A stretch of 64,000 nt of DNA, taken from positions 1 through 64,000 of the forward strand of contig NZ_LQXA01000036.1 of NCBI RefSeq assembly GCF_001618005.1, read 5' to 3'. Below the pieces are notes generated by a model. That model did no database searches, was not told where the DNA came from, and saw only the letters and a program-made list of their open reading frames with translations. This DNA comes from Clavibacter tessellarius (GTDB lineage Bacteria > Actinomycetota > Actinomycetes > Actinomycetales > Microbacteriaceae). Of the stretch, positions 40,428 through 49,270 are shown piece by piece (position 1 is the first letter of the stretch; every line of letters starts with the position of its first letter). The translations under genes were made by a program, and so were the position numbers.

Positions 40428-42337
40428 CGTTCCTCGGGTGCTCGTAGCACTGCGACCTCGCCGGTGGCCAGCGGGATCTCGCTCGTGCCTGCTGCGAGCA
40501 CCTCGACCACGGAGCGGGTCGAGCCGTCGGTCACGTCGATTCTGGTGATGATCGTCCGTTCTGTGTCCGCGGACAGCGTGATCGTGTGGTCGGTCGTCGA
40601 GTTGACCAGGGCGACGCACGTCGGCGGCAACCTGGTGACCCTGCTTGATTCGGTCTGGATCACGACTGTTCCGTCTTTCAGCTCCATCGACGCCGTCCCG
40701 TCGGTCGTGAAGCTGCGGCCGTGTCCGAGGCCACGGGCTAGCAAGGAGTCGTACCAACGATGGAGTGCACTCATGGTCGCGCGTTGCGGAGAGGTCAGCG
40801 TCCTGAGGTCCTTTCCCCATGACGGGATGCCTCCGGCGATCATCCGCAAGCCGATCAGCGCGACGTCCTGCGCGCTGGCCGACGGGCTGAAGGTCTGGTA
40901 GTCGTTCAACGCGGGGAGGTTGCGGGCTTGCATGTAGACCATGCGCTCGAGGTTCGTCTTCGAGGCGTACGGCGCATCACCGGCCCGCACCACGGTGCCC
41001 GTCGCTGCGGCTTGAGGTGACGCGTAGTCCTGCTTGAGTTCGACGATCATCGGTCGTCCGACGGCGTCGATCGCGCGCCGGGCTTCGGCGAGGTGCAGCA
41101 CGAGTCCTTCCATCGCTGACTCCGTGTCGTGCAGGTGGTGGACGCCGGCGCACTCCTCTGCCGGGAGCCAGTTGAACAAGTCGAACTTGAAGCCGTCGAT
41201 CTCATATGCGTCGATCAGCGAGGTGACCACGCCGAGCATCCTCGCGCGTGCTTCCGGAGACCGGAAGCAGAGGGAGTAGAACAACGTCGGGTTGACGATC
41301 GGCGTGCCTCGGTCGTCCTCGACGAGCAGGGAGGCGTTCTCGCCGAATGAGTGGGAAGCCGGCCCGACCGCGTGCGGGGCGCACCAGAGGAGCACCTTCG
41401 CTCCATCGGCGCGAAGCTCACGGAGCATCTCCGGCATGTCCGGGAAGCGGATGGGATCAGGCTGCCAATCGCCGATGTTCAGTGGGGTGCCGTAGTCGGA
41501 GTCGAGACCTGGCCCGAACCAGCCGTCGTCGAGGATGAAGTGCCGCACTCCGAGTTCCAGTCCCGCTGCGACGTTGTCGGTGAAGGTCCTCCGGTCCATC
41601 TGATCGGAGCTCCAATCCACCCAACTGCACCAGTACGTCGCGAGCGCGGCTGCATCTGGCTGATATGCGACCGCCAGCCGGTCCTGTTCGAGACGGCTGA
41701 ACCTCCTCAGCGCGTCGAACCACGCGGTGTGTCCCTCTTCACGGGTGCTCACCCACCCGAAACGCTGGGTGGTGCCGAGCGCTGGCCCGACGGCCCCGAG
41801 CTCGTATTCGACTCGGAAGCGACGGTGTTGGACGTTGAGTGCTCGGTTCGACGCGGGCTCGTGCACGCGGACATCCATCTCTCGCGTGCCGGTGAGCAGG
41901 CCGATGGCGAACGCAGCGTTGCCGCCGAGGTTCTCGAAGACGAACGCCGGGGTGGCGAACGAGTTGATGCGGATCGCTGTCGTCTCGCGGAAACGCCATG
42001 CCGATATCGGGCTGAGGCTGTTCATGAACCACCGCCCGGTATCGGGGAAGACCACCCGGTCGAAGTTGTCCAGGAGCGTGACGTAGGAGATTCGGAGGTC
42101 CGACATGTCCGAGATCGTCGTCACCTCGAAGATCAATTCGTCCGGCTCTCCGCTGCGGACGGCGATCGTGACGTCCTCGTCCGGATCGTGCGGGGACTCC
42201 GCGGTGAGCAGCCCGCCTCGTCGGACCAGATCGAGCACTCGCGTCACCTGATGCTGACCGGCAGTGACCGTGATCTCCAGACATTCGATCGGCTCGCATG
42301 TCAGCACGCCGTCTTCGCGGCTTTCGAGGAGCGTCAC
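40424..42337 (-). CDS. Alpha-galactosidase-like glycoside hydrolase, clan GH-D
   Basis: A 637-residue enzyme without signal peptide. An N-terminal beta-sandwich (about 1-230) leads to a (beta/alpha)8 barrel with ILDDGWFGPG and the nucleophile motif GFKFDLFNW (Asp 386). RAGDAPYAS downstream may carry the acid/base Asp. A C-terminal beta domain follows. The overall pattern fits GH36/GH27-type melibiases. The GTG start overlaps the stop of the galactokinase fragment. Being cytosolic, it should act on a substrate that has been imported or made inside the cell. Confidence 0.85.
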   Translation of the reverse strand: MTLLESREDGVLTCEPIECLEITVTAGQHQVTRVLDLVRRGGLLTAESPHDPDEDVTIAVRSGEPDELIFEVTTISDMSDLRISYVTLLDNFDRVVFPDTGRWFMNSLSPISAWRFRETTAIRINSFATPAFVFENLGGNAAFAIGLLTGTREMDVRVHEPASNRALNVQHRRFRVEYELGAVGPALGTTQRFGWVSTREEGHTAWFDALRRFSRLEQDRLAVAYQPDAAALATYWCSWVDWSSDQMDRRTFTDNVAAGLELGVRHFILDDGWFGPGLDSDYGTPLNIGDWQPDPIRFPDMPEMLRELRADGAKVLLWCAPHAVGPASHSFGENASLLVEDDRGTPIVNPTLFYSLCFRSPEARARMLGVVTSLIDAYEIDGFKFDLFNWLPAEECAGVHHLHDTESAMEGLVLHLAEARRAIDAVGRPMIVELKQDYASPQAAATGTVVRAGDAPYASKTNLERMVYMQARNLPALNDYQTFSPSASAQDVALIGLRMIAGGIPSWGKDLRTLTSPQRATMSALHRWYDSLLARGLGHGRSFTTDGTASMELKDGTVVIQTESSRVTRLPPTCVALVNSTTDHTITLSADTERTIITRIDVTDGSTRSVVEVLAAGTSEIPLATGEVAVLRAPEER

Positions 42338-42714
42338 AGGTGCCGCCCGGTGCCGTCGGACGGGGTCCCGATGGAGAGATCCGGCGATGCCCAGTCGGTC
42401 TCCTCACCGAACCGGGCCCGGACCGCGGTCGCGATCGTCTCGATCGACGAAGTGGGAGCGAGGGCCGCTGATGAGACTCGCCTGACCTCGCGCTCCTGCA
42501 CGGAGCGGAGCACGGGCACGCGCATCCCGCCGGCGTAGTCGACGTGCTCCCCGATGAGGTTCACGCGTCCGGGAGCCGACCACACGCCACGGGTTCCGTC
42601 GGCGCTCTCCAAGTGTCTCTCCGCCGACTCCTGGGCGGTGATCCCACGTGCCGAGACGGCCGAGATGATCGGCTCCGGTGCGTCGCCCGTTCGACGAGAC
42701 GTGATCGGGTTCAC
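42334..42714 (-). CDS. Galactokinase N-terminal fragment, first gene of the island operon
   Basis: A 126-residue frame starting with GTG 42714 and an AGAAGGA ribosome site. Residues about 43-68 contain GVWSAPGRVNLIGEHVDYAGG, the galactokinase signature for sugar binding. After that the similarity fades; the ATP-binding GLSSSA motif and the remaining 270 residues of a normal galactokinase are absent. The stop still overlaps the hydrolase start (GTGA), so it is translated as a leader gene. It may be a decayed galK kept for coupling, or a small sugar-binding protein; kinase activity is not expected. Confidence 0.6.
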   Translation of the reverse strand: MNPITSRRTGDAPEPIISAVSARGITAQESAERHLESADGTRGVWSAPGRVNLIGEHVDYAGGMRVPVLRSVQEREVRRVSSAALAPTSSIETIATAVRARFGEETDWASPDLSIGTPSDGTGRHL

Positions 42715-43131
42715 TGTCCTTCTGCCAGCTCCATCGCAAAGCAGCCTCTCTCCGGATAGCCGTGTTGACGTTGCACCCTACAGGCAGTGGGCGTGCCAGC
42801 TCGAGCGACATGTGGAGGACGTCGCAGAGCCACCGCTGACGGCCACGTCCCGGCTGCGCCAGCGGCCCTTCTTCGACGCGCTCGGTCGGCGTCAGTCGTG
42901 GCGTGTCGTCACCTGAGATGCGTCTCCTCATGATGTGCGGGCGTGCGGCCTGTGAGCAGGGCGGGTCCGTGGATCGGCGTGAAGACCGCATCGGTGCGGC
43001 GCATCGCGGGGAGAACCCGACCGCACCTGCCGAGCTCGCTGGCGGCTTCGCGGTCATCGGGGACGTGCATCTCCTCGCGGATGCCGATCTGCGAGGCACC
43101 CTGGGTCTGATGGAGACTCGCACTATGTGAT
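42715..43131. other. 417-base right end of the island, no assigned gene
   Basis: This must hold the promoter of the seven-gene operon. Open frames exist on both strands (for example about 42,905-43,090 minus), but none has a ribosome site plus family similarity. GTGTTGACGTTGCAC (42763-42777) has matching GTG/CAC ends and a TTGACG box, yet the inner bases do not pair. No convincing promoter was identified. Confidence 0.4.
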
Positions 43132-43572
43132 GCCCGCCGGCTCGAGGTCCTCGACGCTGCGGGCGGCGTCGAGCGGGCCGTCGCCGCCCGGGCCGCGGCC
43201 GCGGTCTTCCGGGACCTGCTCGTGGTGCTCCCCGCCGCCGTCCTCGTGCTCGTCGCCAGCCCGACCACGAGCCCCGTGCTGCTGGTGGCGGCGGTGCTCG
43301 TCACCGTGCTCGTGGACGAGGGGTTCCGGCGCTCGTCCGGCCGTCTCGCGATGGAGCGCGGGGGAGGGGGGGACTGCCGGCTCGCGGAGCACCGGATGCG
43401 CCTCCGCCTCGAGGAGGACGAGCTCGCCGAGCGCCTTGGCGTGAGCACGCGCACGATCCGGGCGATCGAGGCCGGGCGGCACCGTCCGCCCGTCGACCTG
43501 GCGGTGGCGCTCGCCCGGGAGGTGGAGGCGCCGGTCGAGCGGCTCTTCCCTCCGCCCGCGACGCGCGGCTGA
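43132..43572 (+). pseudogene. 5'-truncated paralogue of the membrane-XRE gene
   Basis: From about 43132 the frame reads ARRLEVLDAAGGVERAVAAR then AVFRDLLVVLPAAVL, matching residues about 55-95 of the gene at 33,796 (GSVERAIASATQAAVFRDLL), and continues through the membrane segments and XRE HTH (ELAERLGVSTRTIRAIEAGR) to the stop. The first 50-55 codons and the start are missing exactly where island DNA begins. A GTG at 43222 could restart a 116-residue product. It is followed by the same hairpin as its paralogue. Confidence 0.75.
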
Positions 43573-43612
43573 GGGGCGGGTTCCGAGCCCGGTCCGCCCG
43601 ACCCGCCACGGC

Positions 43613-43648
43613 GGAGGGCCCGGCATCCACGTGGATGCCGGGCCCTCC
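43613..43648. terminator. Perfect 36-bp palindrome, copy 3 of the repeated hairpin
   Basis: GGAGGGCCCGGCATCC (43613-43628), ACGT, GGATGCCGGGCCCTCC (43633-43648). It serves as a terminator between the convergent truncated paralogue and xylA, 24 bases beyond the xylA stop. Confidence 0.8.
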
Positions 43649-43671
43649 GGTCGTGCAGGTGAAGGGGCGAG

Positions 43672-44865
43672 CTAGGAGCGCGCGCCCATCAGGTGCTCCA
43701 GCGCCAGCTGGTTGAGGCGGACGAAGCCGAAGCCCTTCGCGTCGAAGTACTCGTCGGCCGCGAAGTCCTCGTAGGAGGAGCGGTCCGCGAGGATGTCGTC
43801 GTAGGACTCGCCCTCGTTCAGCGTCGGCGTGTAGATGTCCTGGACCTTGGCGGCGGCGAGCGCCTCCTGCACCTCGGGGTCGGCGCGGAAGGCCTGCGCG
43901 CGCTCCTTGAGGAGCAGGTACATGCGCATGTTCGCCGCGGCGGAGTCCCACACGCCCGTGATGTCCTCGGTGCGGCTGGGCTTGTAGTCGAAGTGACGGG
44001 GGCCGTCGTAGGAGCGGCCGCCACCCACGCCGCCGTTCTCCAGCAGGTCGACGAGCGAGAACGCGTTCTGCAGGTCGCCGTGGCCGAAGACGAGGTCCTG
44101 GTCGTACTTGATGCCGCGCTGGCCGTTGAGGTCGATGTGGAAGAGCTTGCCCTGGTACAGCGCCTGCATGATGCCGGCGGTGAAGTTGAGGCCCGCCATC
44201 TGCTCGTGGCCGACCTCGGGGTTCACGCCGACGAGCTCGGGGCGCTCGAGGGTCTCGATGAAGGCGAGCGCGTGGCCGAGCGTCGGCAGCAGGATGTCGC
44301 CGCGGGGCTCGTTGGGCTTCGGCTCGATCGCGAAGCGGATGTCGTAGCCCTTGTCGGTGACGTAGTCGCCGAGCAGGTTGACGGCCTCGCGGTAGCGCTC
44401 GAGCGCGCCGCGGACGTCCTTGGCGGAGTCGTACTCGGCGCCCTCGCGGCCGCCCCACATCACGAAGGTCTGCGCGCCGAGCTCGGCGGCGAGGTCGATG
44501 TTGCGGAGGACCTTGCGGATCGCGAACCGGCGGACGGCGCGGTCGTTCGAGGTGAAGCCGCCGTCCTTGAAGACGGGCGCGGAGAAGAGGTTGGTGGTGA
44601 CCATCGGGACGACGATGCCGGTGTCGCTGAGGGCGCCCTTCAGGCGGTCGATCTGCTTCTGGCGCTCGGCGTCGGTGGACCCGAACGCGAAGAGGTCGTC
44701 GTCGTGGAAGGTGAGGCCGTAGGCGCCCAGCTCCGAGATGCGCTCGACGCCCTCGACCACGTCGAGGTCGGAGCGGGTCGGGCCGCCGAACGGGTCGGCC
44801 CCGGTGTATCCGATGGTCCAGAGTCCGAACGAGAACTTGTCCTCGCGGGTGGGGGTGAGCGCCAT
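43672..44865 (-). CDS. xylA: Xylose isomerase
   Basis: A 397-residue TIM-barrel isomerase converting D-xylose to D-xylulose (class I, actinobacterial length of about 390). Start [17 protein letters not shown] and the motifs [36 protein letters not shown] and [10 protein letters not shown] contain the metal-binding and catalytic residues. ATG 44865 has AGGAGACACC upstream. No xylulokinase or transporter gene is adjacent. A palindromic operator lies 29 bases upstream of the start. Confidence 0.97.
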   Translation of the reverse strand: MALTPTREDKFSFGLWTIGYTGADPFGGPTRSDLDVVEGVERISELGAYGLTFHDDDLFAFGSTDAERQKQIDRLKGALSDTGIVVPMVTTNLFSAPVFKDGGFTSNDRAVRRFAIRKVLRNIDLAAELGAQTFVMWGGREGAEYDSAKDVRGALERYREAVNLLGDYVTDKGYDIRFAIEPKPNEPRGDILLPTLGHALAFIETLERPELVGVNPEVGHEQMAGLNFTAGIMQALYQGKLFHIDLNGQRGIKYDQDLVFGHGDLQNAFSLVDLLENGGVGGGRSYDGPRHFDYKPSRTEDITGVWDSAAANMRMYLLLKERAQAFRADPEVQEALAAAKVQDIYTPTLNEGESYDDILADRSSYEDFAADEYFDAKGFGFVRLNQLALEHLMGARS

Positions 44866-44893
44866 GGTGTCTCCTGTCAGCGTCGTCGATGAT

Positions 44894-44909
44894 TTGTTGC
44901 TAGCTACAA
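44894..44909 (-). promoter_or_regulatory. Probable XylR-type operator before xylA
   Basis: TTGTTGCTAGCTACAA is a 16-bp palindrome with a single mismatched pair (TTGT-n-GCTAGC-n-ACAA). It lies 29 bases before the xylA start and stands out as AT-rich in GC-rich DNA. ROK-type XylR repressors bind sites of this general kind; no regulator gene is adjacent, so the partner is inferred. Confidence 0.6.
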
Positions 44910-45102
44910 CCTAATCGGCGGGCGGGCGCCGCGCAACGTCGACACGAGGGCGCGGTCGGGTCGGATGCGGTGCGGGCGCGGCGGCGCGGGCGGGTCGGGT
45001 GGACGCGCGGGAGGCGTCCCGGCAGGATGGCGGGAGGTCGTCGTCGACCGCGCGCACGCGCATCCGCCGGCCCCATCGCCCCGACGGAGAGGTCCGCAGC
45101 CC

Positions 45103-46602
45103 ATGACCGACGCATCGCCCGCCGCGACCGGCACCCCGGCTCCCGACGACCGGGGCACCGGCCTCGACTTCCCGCCCGGCTTCCTGTTCGGATCCGCCAC
45201 CGCCGCGTACCAGATCGAGGGCGCCGTCCGCGAGGGCGGCCGCGGCGGCTCCATCTGGGACGTCTTCAGCCGCACGCCCGGGAAGGTGCTCGGCGGCGAC
45301 ACCGGCGACGTGGCCGACGACCACTACCACCGGCTCGAGTCCGACCTCGACCTGATGCAGGAGCTGGGCCTCGAGGCGTACCGGTTCTCGATCGCGTGGC
45401 CGCGCATCCAGCCCACCGGCCGCGGGCCGGCGAACCCGGAGGGGCTCGCGTTCTACGGGCGGCTCGTGGACGGGCTCGTCGCGCGCGGGATCACGCCCAT
45501 CGCCACGCTCTACCACTGGGACCTCCCGCAGGCGCTCGAGGACGAGGGCGGCTGGACCAGCCGCGAGACCGCGTACGCCTTCGCCGACTACGCCCGGATC
45601 ATGGGCGAGGCGCTGGGTGACCGCATCGGCACCTGGACGACGCTGAACGAGCCGTGGTGCTCGGCGTACCTCGGCTACGCGGCCGGCGTGCACGCGCCGG
45701 GGCGCACGGACGCGGAGGCGTCGTTCCGCGCGGTGCACCACCTCAACCTCGCGCACGGGCTCGCGGTCGCGGCCCTCAAGGAGGTCGTGCCGGTCGACGC
45801 CCGGTTCTCCATCACGCTCAACCTGCACGTGATCCGCGGCGAGGGCGACACGGGCCCGGAGGCCGTGCGCCGGGTCGACGGCGTCGGCAACCGCGTCTTC
45901 CTCGACCCGCTGCTGAACGGGGTCTACCCGGCCGACGTGATGGCGGAGACCGCGGCCATCACCGACTGGTCGTTCGTGCGGCCGGGCGACACGGAGCTGA
46001 TCCGCCAGCCGCTCGACCTGCTGGGCGTCAACTACTACAACACCAGCCGGGTGCGGATGCGCGACGGCTCGTCCGCGGCGGGCGGCACCTCCATCCACGG
46101 CGACGTCGCCGCGTCGCCGTTCCCCGGCACCGACGACGTCGACTTCCTCGAGCAGCCCGGGCCGTACACGGCGATGGGCTGGAACATCGAGCCGCAGGGC
46201 CTCGAGGACCTGCTCGTGTCGCTGCACCGGGAGTTCCCGGACCTGCCGCTCATGGTCACGGAGAACGGGGCCGCGTTCGACGACGAGGTGACCGTGGGCG
46301 ACGACGGCGTGCGCGCCGTGCACGACCCCGAGCGCATCGACTACCTCACGCGCCACTTCGCGGCCGCGCACCGGGCGATGGCCCGCGGCGTCGACCTCCG
46401 CGGATACCAGGTGTGGTCGCTCCTCGACAACTTCGAGTGGGCATTCGGGTACTCGAAGCGGTTCGGGATCGTGCACGTCGACTACGCCACGCAGGAGCGG
46501 ACGCCCAAGGACAGCGCGCTCTGGTACGCGCGGATGATCGCCGACCGGCGCATCCCCGCTGCCGACGCGCGTCCGCAGCGGGACGTGCGACCGGCCCCGT
46601 GA
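45103..46602 (+). CDS. Family 1 beta-glucosidase
   Basis: A 499-residue GH1 retaining beta-glycosidase. [19 protein letters not shown] opens the barrel; the acid/base Glu183 is in TLNEPW and the nucleophile Glu387 in VTENGAA. No signal peptide, so it is cytosolic and hydrolyses imported beta-linked disaccharides or plant glucosides. ATG 45103 is preceded by GGAGAGG. Its TGA overlaps the GTG of a GNAT gene by 4 bases. It is divergent from xylA across 237 bases. Confidence 0.95.
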   Translation: MTDASPAATGTPAPDDRGTGLDFPPGFLFGSATAAYQIEGAVREGGRGGSIWDVFSRTPGKVLGGDTGDVADDHYHRLESDLDLMQELGLEAYRFSIAWPRIQPTGRGPANPEGLAFYGRLVDGLVARGITPIATLYHWDLPQALEDEGGWTSRETAYAFADYARIMGEALGDRIGTWTTLNEPWCSAYLGYAAGVHAPGRTDAEASFRAVHHLNLAHGLAVAALKEVVPVDARFSITLNLHVIRGEGDTGPEAVRRVDGVGNRVFLDPLLNGVYPADVMAETAAITDWSFVRPGDTELIRQPLDLLGVNYYNTSRVRMRDGSSAAGGTSIHGDVAASPFPGTDDVDFLEQPGPYTAMGWNIEPQGLEDLLVSLHREFPDLPLMVTENGAAFDDEVTVGDDGVRAVHDPERIDYLTRHFAAAHRAMARGVDLRGYQVWSLLDNFEWAFGYSKRFGIVHVDYATQERTPKDSALWYARMIADRRIPAADARPQRDVRPAP

Positions 46603-47165
46603 GCGCGCCCCTGCCGGGCGCCGACGAGCGCGTGACGCTGGCCCCCGGGATCGTGATGCGGCCCGCGCGGATCGGCGACGCCGCTGCGCTCGCCGAGGCC
46701 TACCGGGAGAACCGCGAGCACCTCCGCCCCTTCGAACCCGCCCGCACGGACGCCTTCTTCACGGCCGCGGGCCAGCGCGCGCAGCTGGCGGGCCGGGTGG
46801 CGGAGCGGGCCGCCGGATCCGGCCTGCCGTACCTCGTCGTGGAGGGCGACCGCGTCATCGGCCGCTGCGACCTCTTCGCCGTGAAGCGCGGAGCCGCGCA
46901 GAGCGCGAGCCTCGGCTACTGGATCCACCGGGACCGGCAGGGCGCGGGCCTCGCGACCGCGGCGGCCGCGCAGGCCGTGCGCATCGCCCGGGCGGCGGGG
47001 CTGCACCGGGTGGAGGCGTCGACGCTCGTCGGCAACGTCGGCTCCGAGCACGTGCTGCGGCGCGCGGGCTTCGCCGCGATCGGGGTGGCGGCCGGGTACC
47101 TGCGGGTCGACGGCACCTGGAGCGACCACACGCTCTGGCAGCGGGTGGTCGACGGGGCGCGCTGA
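46599..47165 (+). CDS. GNAT family N-acetyltransferase, RimJ/RimL type
   Basis: A 188-residue acetyl-CoA-dependent transferase. [20 protein letters not shown] is the acetyl-CoA-binding loop and [13 protein letters not shown] the conserved C-terminal region typical of RimJ/RimL-like proteins that acetylate ribosomal protein N-termini or small amines. It overlaps the beta-glucosidase gene by 4 bases. That linkage could be simple co-expression. The substrate is unknown. Confidence 0.88.
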   Translation: MSAPLPGADERVTLAPGIVMRPARIGDAAALAEAYRENREHLRPFEPARTDAFFTAAGQRAQLAGRVAERAAGSGLPYLVVEGDRVIGRCDLFAVKRGAAQSASLGYWIHRDRQGAGLATAAAAQAVRIARAAGLHRVEASTLVGNVGSEHVLRRAGFAAIGVAAGYLRVDGTWSDHTLWQRVVDGAR

Positions 47166-47206
47166 CCGCTCCGGTAGCGCTCGCGCCGAGGCCGCCGCGC
47201 GGGCCT

Positions 47207-47644
47207 TCAGGCGTCGAGCAGCAGGTCCGTCATGCTGCGCAGGCGCGCCTGGGCGCTCGAGTCGGCGCCGCTGCGGTCGACCACCACGTCGTGCACGGTC
47301 GCGGCGACGCGCAGCAGGTCGGGCAGGATCTCGCGGCCCCGGTCGGTGAGCCCGATGAGGAGGCGGCGCTCGTCGGCCTGATCGCGCTGGCGGGTGATGT
47401 AGCCGAGCAGCTCCAGCCGCTTGAACAGCGGGGACAGGGTGCCCGGGGTGAGCTGCACGGCCTCGCTGAGGTCGCCCGCGCGGCGGGGGTCCTCCTCGTG
47501 GAGGGCGAGCATCACGAGGTACTGCGGATGCGTGAGGTGGTAGGGCTTGAGGAGCGGCCGATAGAGCGAGATCACCGCTCGGGACGCCGCTGCGAGCAGC
47601 AGGCCCATGTCGCGGTCGAGCAGCGCTCCATCGTGGTCCGTCAT
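47207..47644 (-). CDS. MarR family transcriptional regulator, OhrR-like
   Basis: A 145-residue winged-helix protein. LTHPQYLVMLALHEED and LTPGTLSPLFKRLELLGYI form the HTH, and RDQADERRLLIGLT the wing. The pattern LTPGTLSPL is common in OhrR/organic hydroperoxide-type MarR proteins, but no Cys is present at the usual N-terminal sensing position, so peroxide sensing by the standard mechanism is unlikely. ATG 47644 has AGGAGG close upstream. No obvious target gene is adjacent. Confidence 0.88.
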   Translation of the reverse strand: MTDHDGALLDRDMGLLLAAASRAVISLYRPLLKPYHLTHPQYLVMLALHEEDPRRAGDLSEAVQLTPGTLSPLFKRLELLGYITRQRDQADERRLLIGLTDRGREILPDLLRVAATVHDVVVDRSGADSSAQARLRSMTDLLLDA

Positions 47645-47769
47645 GTGTCCTCCTGGCCGCCCGCGGGAGCTCGTCCCCCGACGGCCTGATCCCCTCGGAC
47701 GCTACTCGCGTCCTGGAGGAGCGACCCGGCGGGTCGGCGCACGCACAGCGCGCACGGAGGGTGACGTCA

Positions 47770-48105
47770 TCAGGGGGCGCCGGGCGGCACCCAGCCCTGC
47801 GCGGCCTGGTGCTCGCGCACCGCGGCGACGGCCCGGTCAGCGTCGACCGGCACCGCATCCCAGAGGATGCCGGAGGGGTCGAGCCACCCGAGCGCGACCA
47901 TGGTGTCGGCCAGGTCCTCCACGTACATGGAGACGAGCAGGCCGTGCCAGCGGATGGCGTCGCCGTGCAGGCTCCAGCCGAAGTACGCCGAGAGGTACCG
48001 GGCCTGCTCCGAGTGGCTGCGCTGCAGGTGACGGTTGGGCCGCTCCGTGGATCCGCCGGAGGCCTGGACCTCGTCCTGCATCTCGTCGCCCGGCTCGACC
48101 GGCAT
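47770..48105 (-). CDS. Small protein of unknown function
   Basis: I chose the ATG at 48105 (111 residues, GAGGGA upstream); the frame extends 27 codons further but that part is only Arg/Pro-rich. The first 30 residues are polar; the rest (SEQARYLSAYFGWSLHGDAI, VSMYVEDLADTMVALGWLD) looks like a compact alpha-rich domain with many aromatic residues. No family recognised. It lies between the MarR and LysR genes on the same strand. Confidence 0.6.
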   Translation of the reverse strand: MPVEPGDEMQDEVQASGGSTERPNRHLQRSHSEQARYLSAYFGWSLHGDAIRWHGLLVSMYVEDLADTMVALGWLDPSGILWDAVPVDADRAVAAVREHQAAQGWVPPGAP

Positions 48106-48232
48106 GCGCTCTCGTCCCTCATGTCGTGGTGCCGCCGGCGGGCGCCGGAGGCATACCCGACGAACACTACGGACACCCTCCGACATCGCGCCAGTGGCGG
48201 GGCTCGCGCGGCCGTGGTGGCAGCCGGCCGGA

Positions 48233-49189
48233 TCAGGCTCGGCGGAGCTCCCAGTCGCCCACGCGGAGCCGGGCCAGCGCGTCGACGGCGGCGCGCACGG
48301 CCGTGGATCCGAGGCCGCCGGGCGCCGTGACCGCGTGCGTCGTGCGCTCGCCGACCCCCGAGATCCGCCGCCGCACGACGCCGCGGGGGAGCGGCGCGGT
48401 GGCGAGCGCGAGCGACGGCAGCAGCGCGACCCCGAGGCCCGCGTGCACCATGCCGACGGCGGCGGCCGCGTTGTCGGTCTCGAACGACGTCGCCGGCGCG
48501 AAGCCGCTGCGGGCGCACGCGCTCACGAGGTGGCGGCGGCAGCGGACGCAGCCGGCGATCCACCGGTCGTCGGCGAGGTCGCGGAGCGCGAGCGGCCCGC
48601 GGTGCCGCAGGGCGCGCGCCTCGGGAAGCACCGCCCACAGCGTCTCGCGCCAGAGCGGCCGCACGTCGAGCCCGTCGAGGGCGCCGGCCGCCGGATCGTC
48701 GGGGTCGTCCGGGTAGGCGAAGGTCACGGCGACGTCGGCCTCGCGCGCCCGCACGGCCTGGACGGCCTCGGGCGGCTCGGCCTCGAGGTAGCCGAACGAG
48801 AGGCCGGGGTGCGCGGCGGCGAGCCCGCCGAGCAGCCGCGGCACGACCGTCGAGGAGGCGGAGGGGAAGGCGGCCACGCGCACGGTGCCGGCGCGGAGCC
48901 CCCGCAGGTCGTCGAGCTCGTCGGCGGCCCGCTCCATCGCGTGCACGACGGTCGCGGCGTGCCGGGCGAGGACGCGCCCCGCCTCGGTGAGCACGACGCC
49001 GCGGCCGGAGCGGGCCGTCACGGCCGTGCCGATGCGGGCCTCCAGCCGCCGGAGGGTCTGCGAGAGGGCGGGCTGGCTCACGCCGAGCGACGCGGCGGCG
49101 GCGGTCACGGATCCGCGGACCGCGAGCGCGTGCACGGCCTGCAGCGAGGCCGAGTCGAGGTCGCGACCGGTGGGTGGGGCATCCGTCAT
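48233..49189 (-). CDS. LysR family transcriptional regulator
   Basis: A 318-residue LysR-type activator: N-terminal HTH (VRGSVTAAAASLGVSQPALS, about 24-43, then TLRRLEARIG) and an effector domain with FPSASSTVVPRLLGGLAAAHP. Divergent from a PLP-dependent enzyme gene across an 81-base region containing a T-N11-A palindrome. That arrangement is the classic LysR layout, so it probably regulates the PLP enzyme and itself. The ligand is unknown. Confidence 0.92.
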   Translation of the reverse strand: MTDAPPTGRDLDSASLQAVHALAVRGSVTAAAASLGVSQPALSQTLRRLEARIGTAVTARSGRGVVLTEAGRVLARHAATVVHAMERAADELDDLRGLRAGTVRVAAFPSASSTVVPRLLGGLAAAHPGLSFGYLEAEPPEAVQAVRAREADVAVTFAYPDDPDDPAAGALDGLDVRPLWRETLWAVLPEARALRHRGPLALRDLADDRWIAGCVRCRRHLVSACARSGFAPATSFETDNAAAAVGMVHAGLGVALLPSLALATAPLPRGVVRRRISGVGERTTHAVTAPGGLGSTAVRAAVDALARLRVGDWELRRA

Positions 49190-49198
49190 GCGGGGAGC

Positions 49199-49213
49199 AT
49201 AACCGGCGCTTAT
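49199..49213 (+). promoter_or_regulatory. LysR-type binding site between divergent genes
   Basis: ATAA-CCGGCGC-TTAT, a 4-bp inverted repeat holding the T-N11-A pattern (T49200 and A49212), 10 bases upstream of the LysR start and 58 bases before the PLP gene. Confidence 0.6.
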
Positions 49214-49270
49214 GCGTCTCATGCCGTCAGAGGGCTTGCTCGGCGGATGCGCGGTCGTCACGCTGGAGGC

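Larger units (their letters stand above)
34471..43131. mobile_element. Putative 8.7-kb genomic island
   Basis: The segment differs from its surroundings in base composition (a counted 60-base line at 39,001 is 63% G+C against 72% at 12,001), in wobble-base use and in the near absence of GGATCC. The left end is a decayed IS5-type transposase. The right end abuts a gene whose 5' part is missing. The flanking genes (membrane-XRE plus the same hairpin) are paralogues, so the insertion fell between or into a tandem pair. No integrase, tRNA target or clean target duplication was found, so the mechanism is open. Confidence 0.65.

Noticed and set aside
42763-42777. GTGTTGACGTTGCAC as an operator of the island operon
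   Set aside because: Only the outer GTG/CAC pairs match; the inner positions do not form a palindrome.
42909-43130. Short minus- and plus-strand frames at the right end of the island as a gene
   Set aside because: No ribosome site with a family match; the readable phrases do not belong to any family I know, so only the gap is reported.
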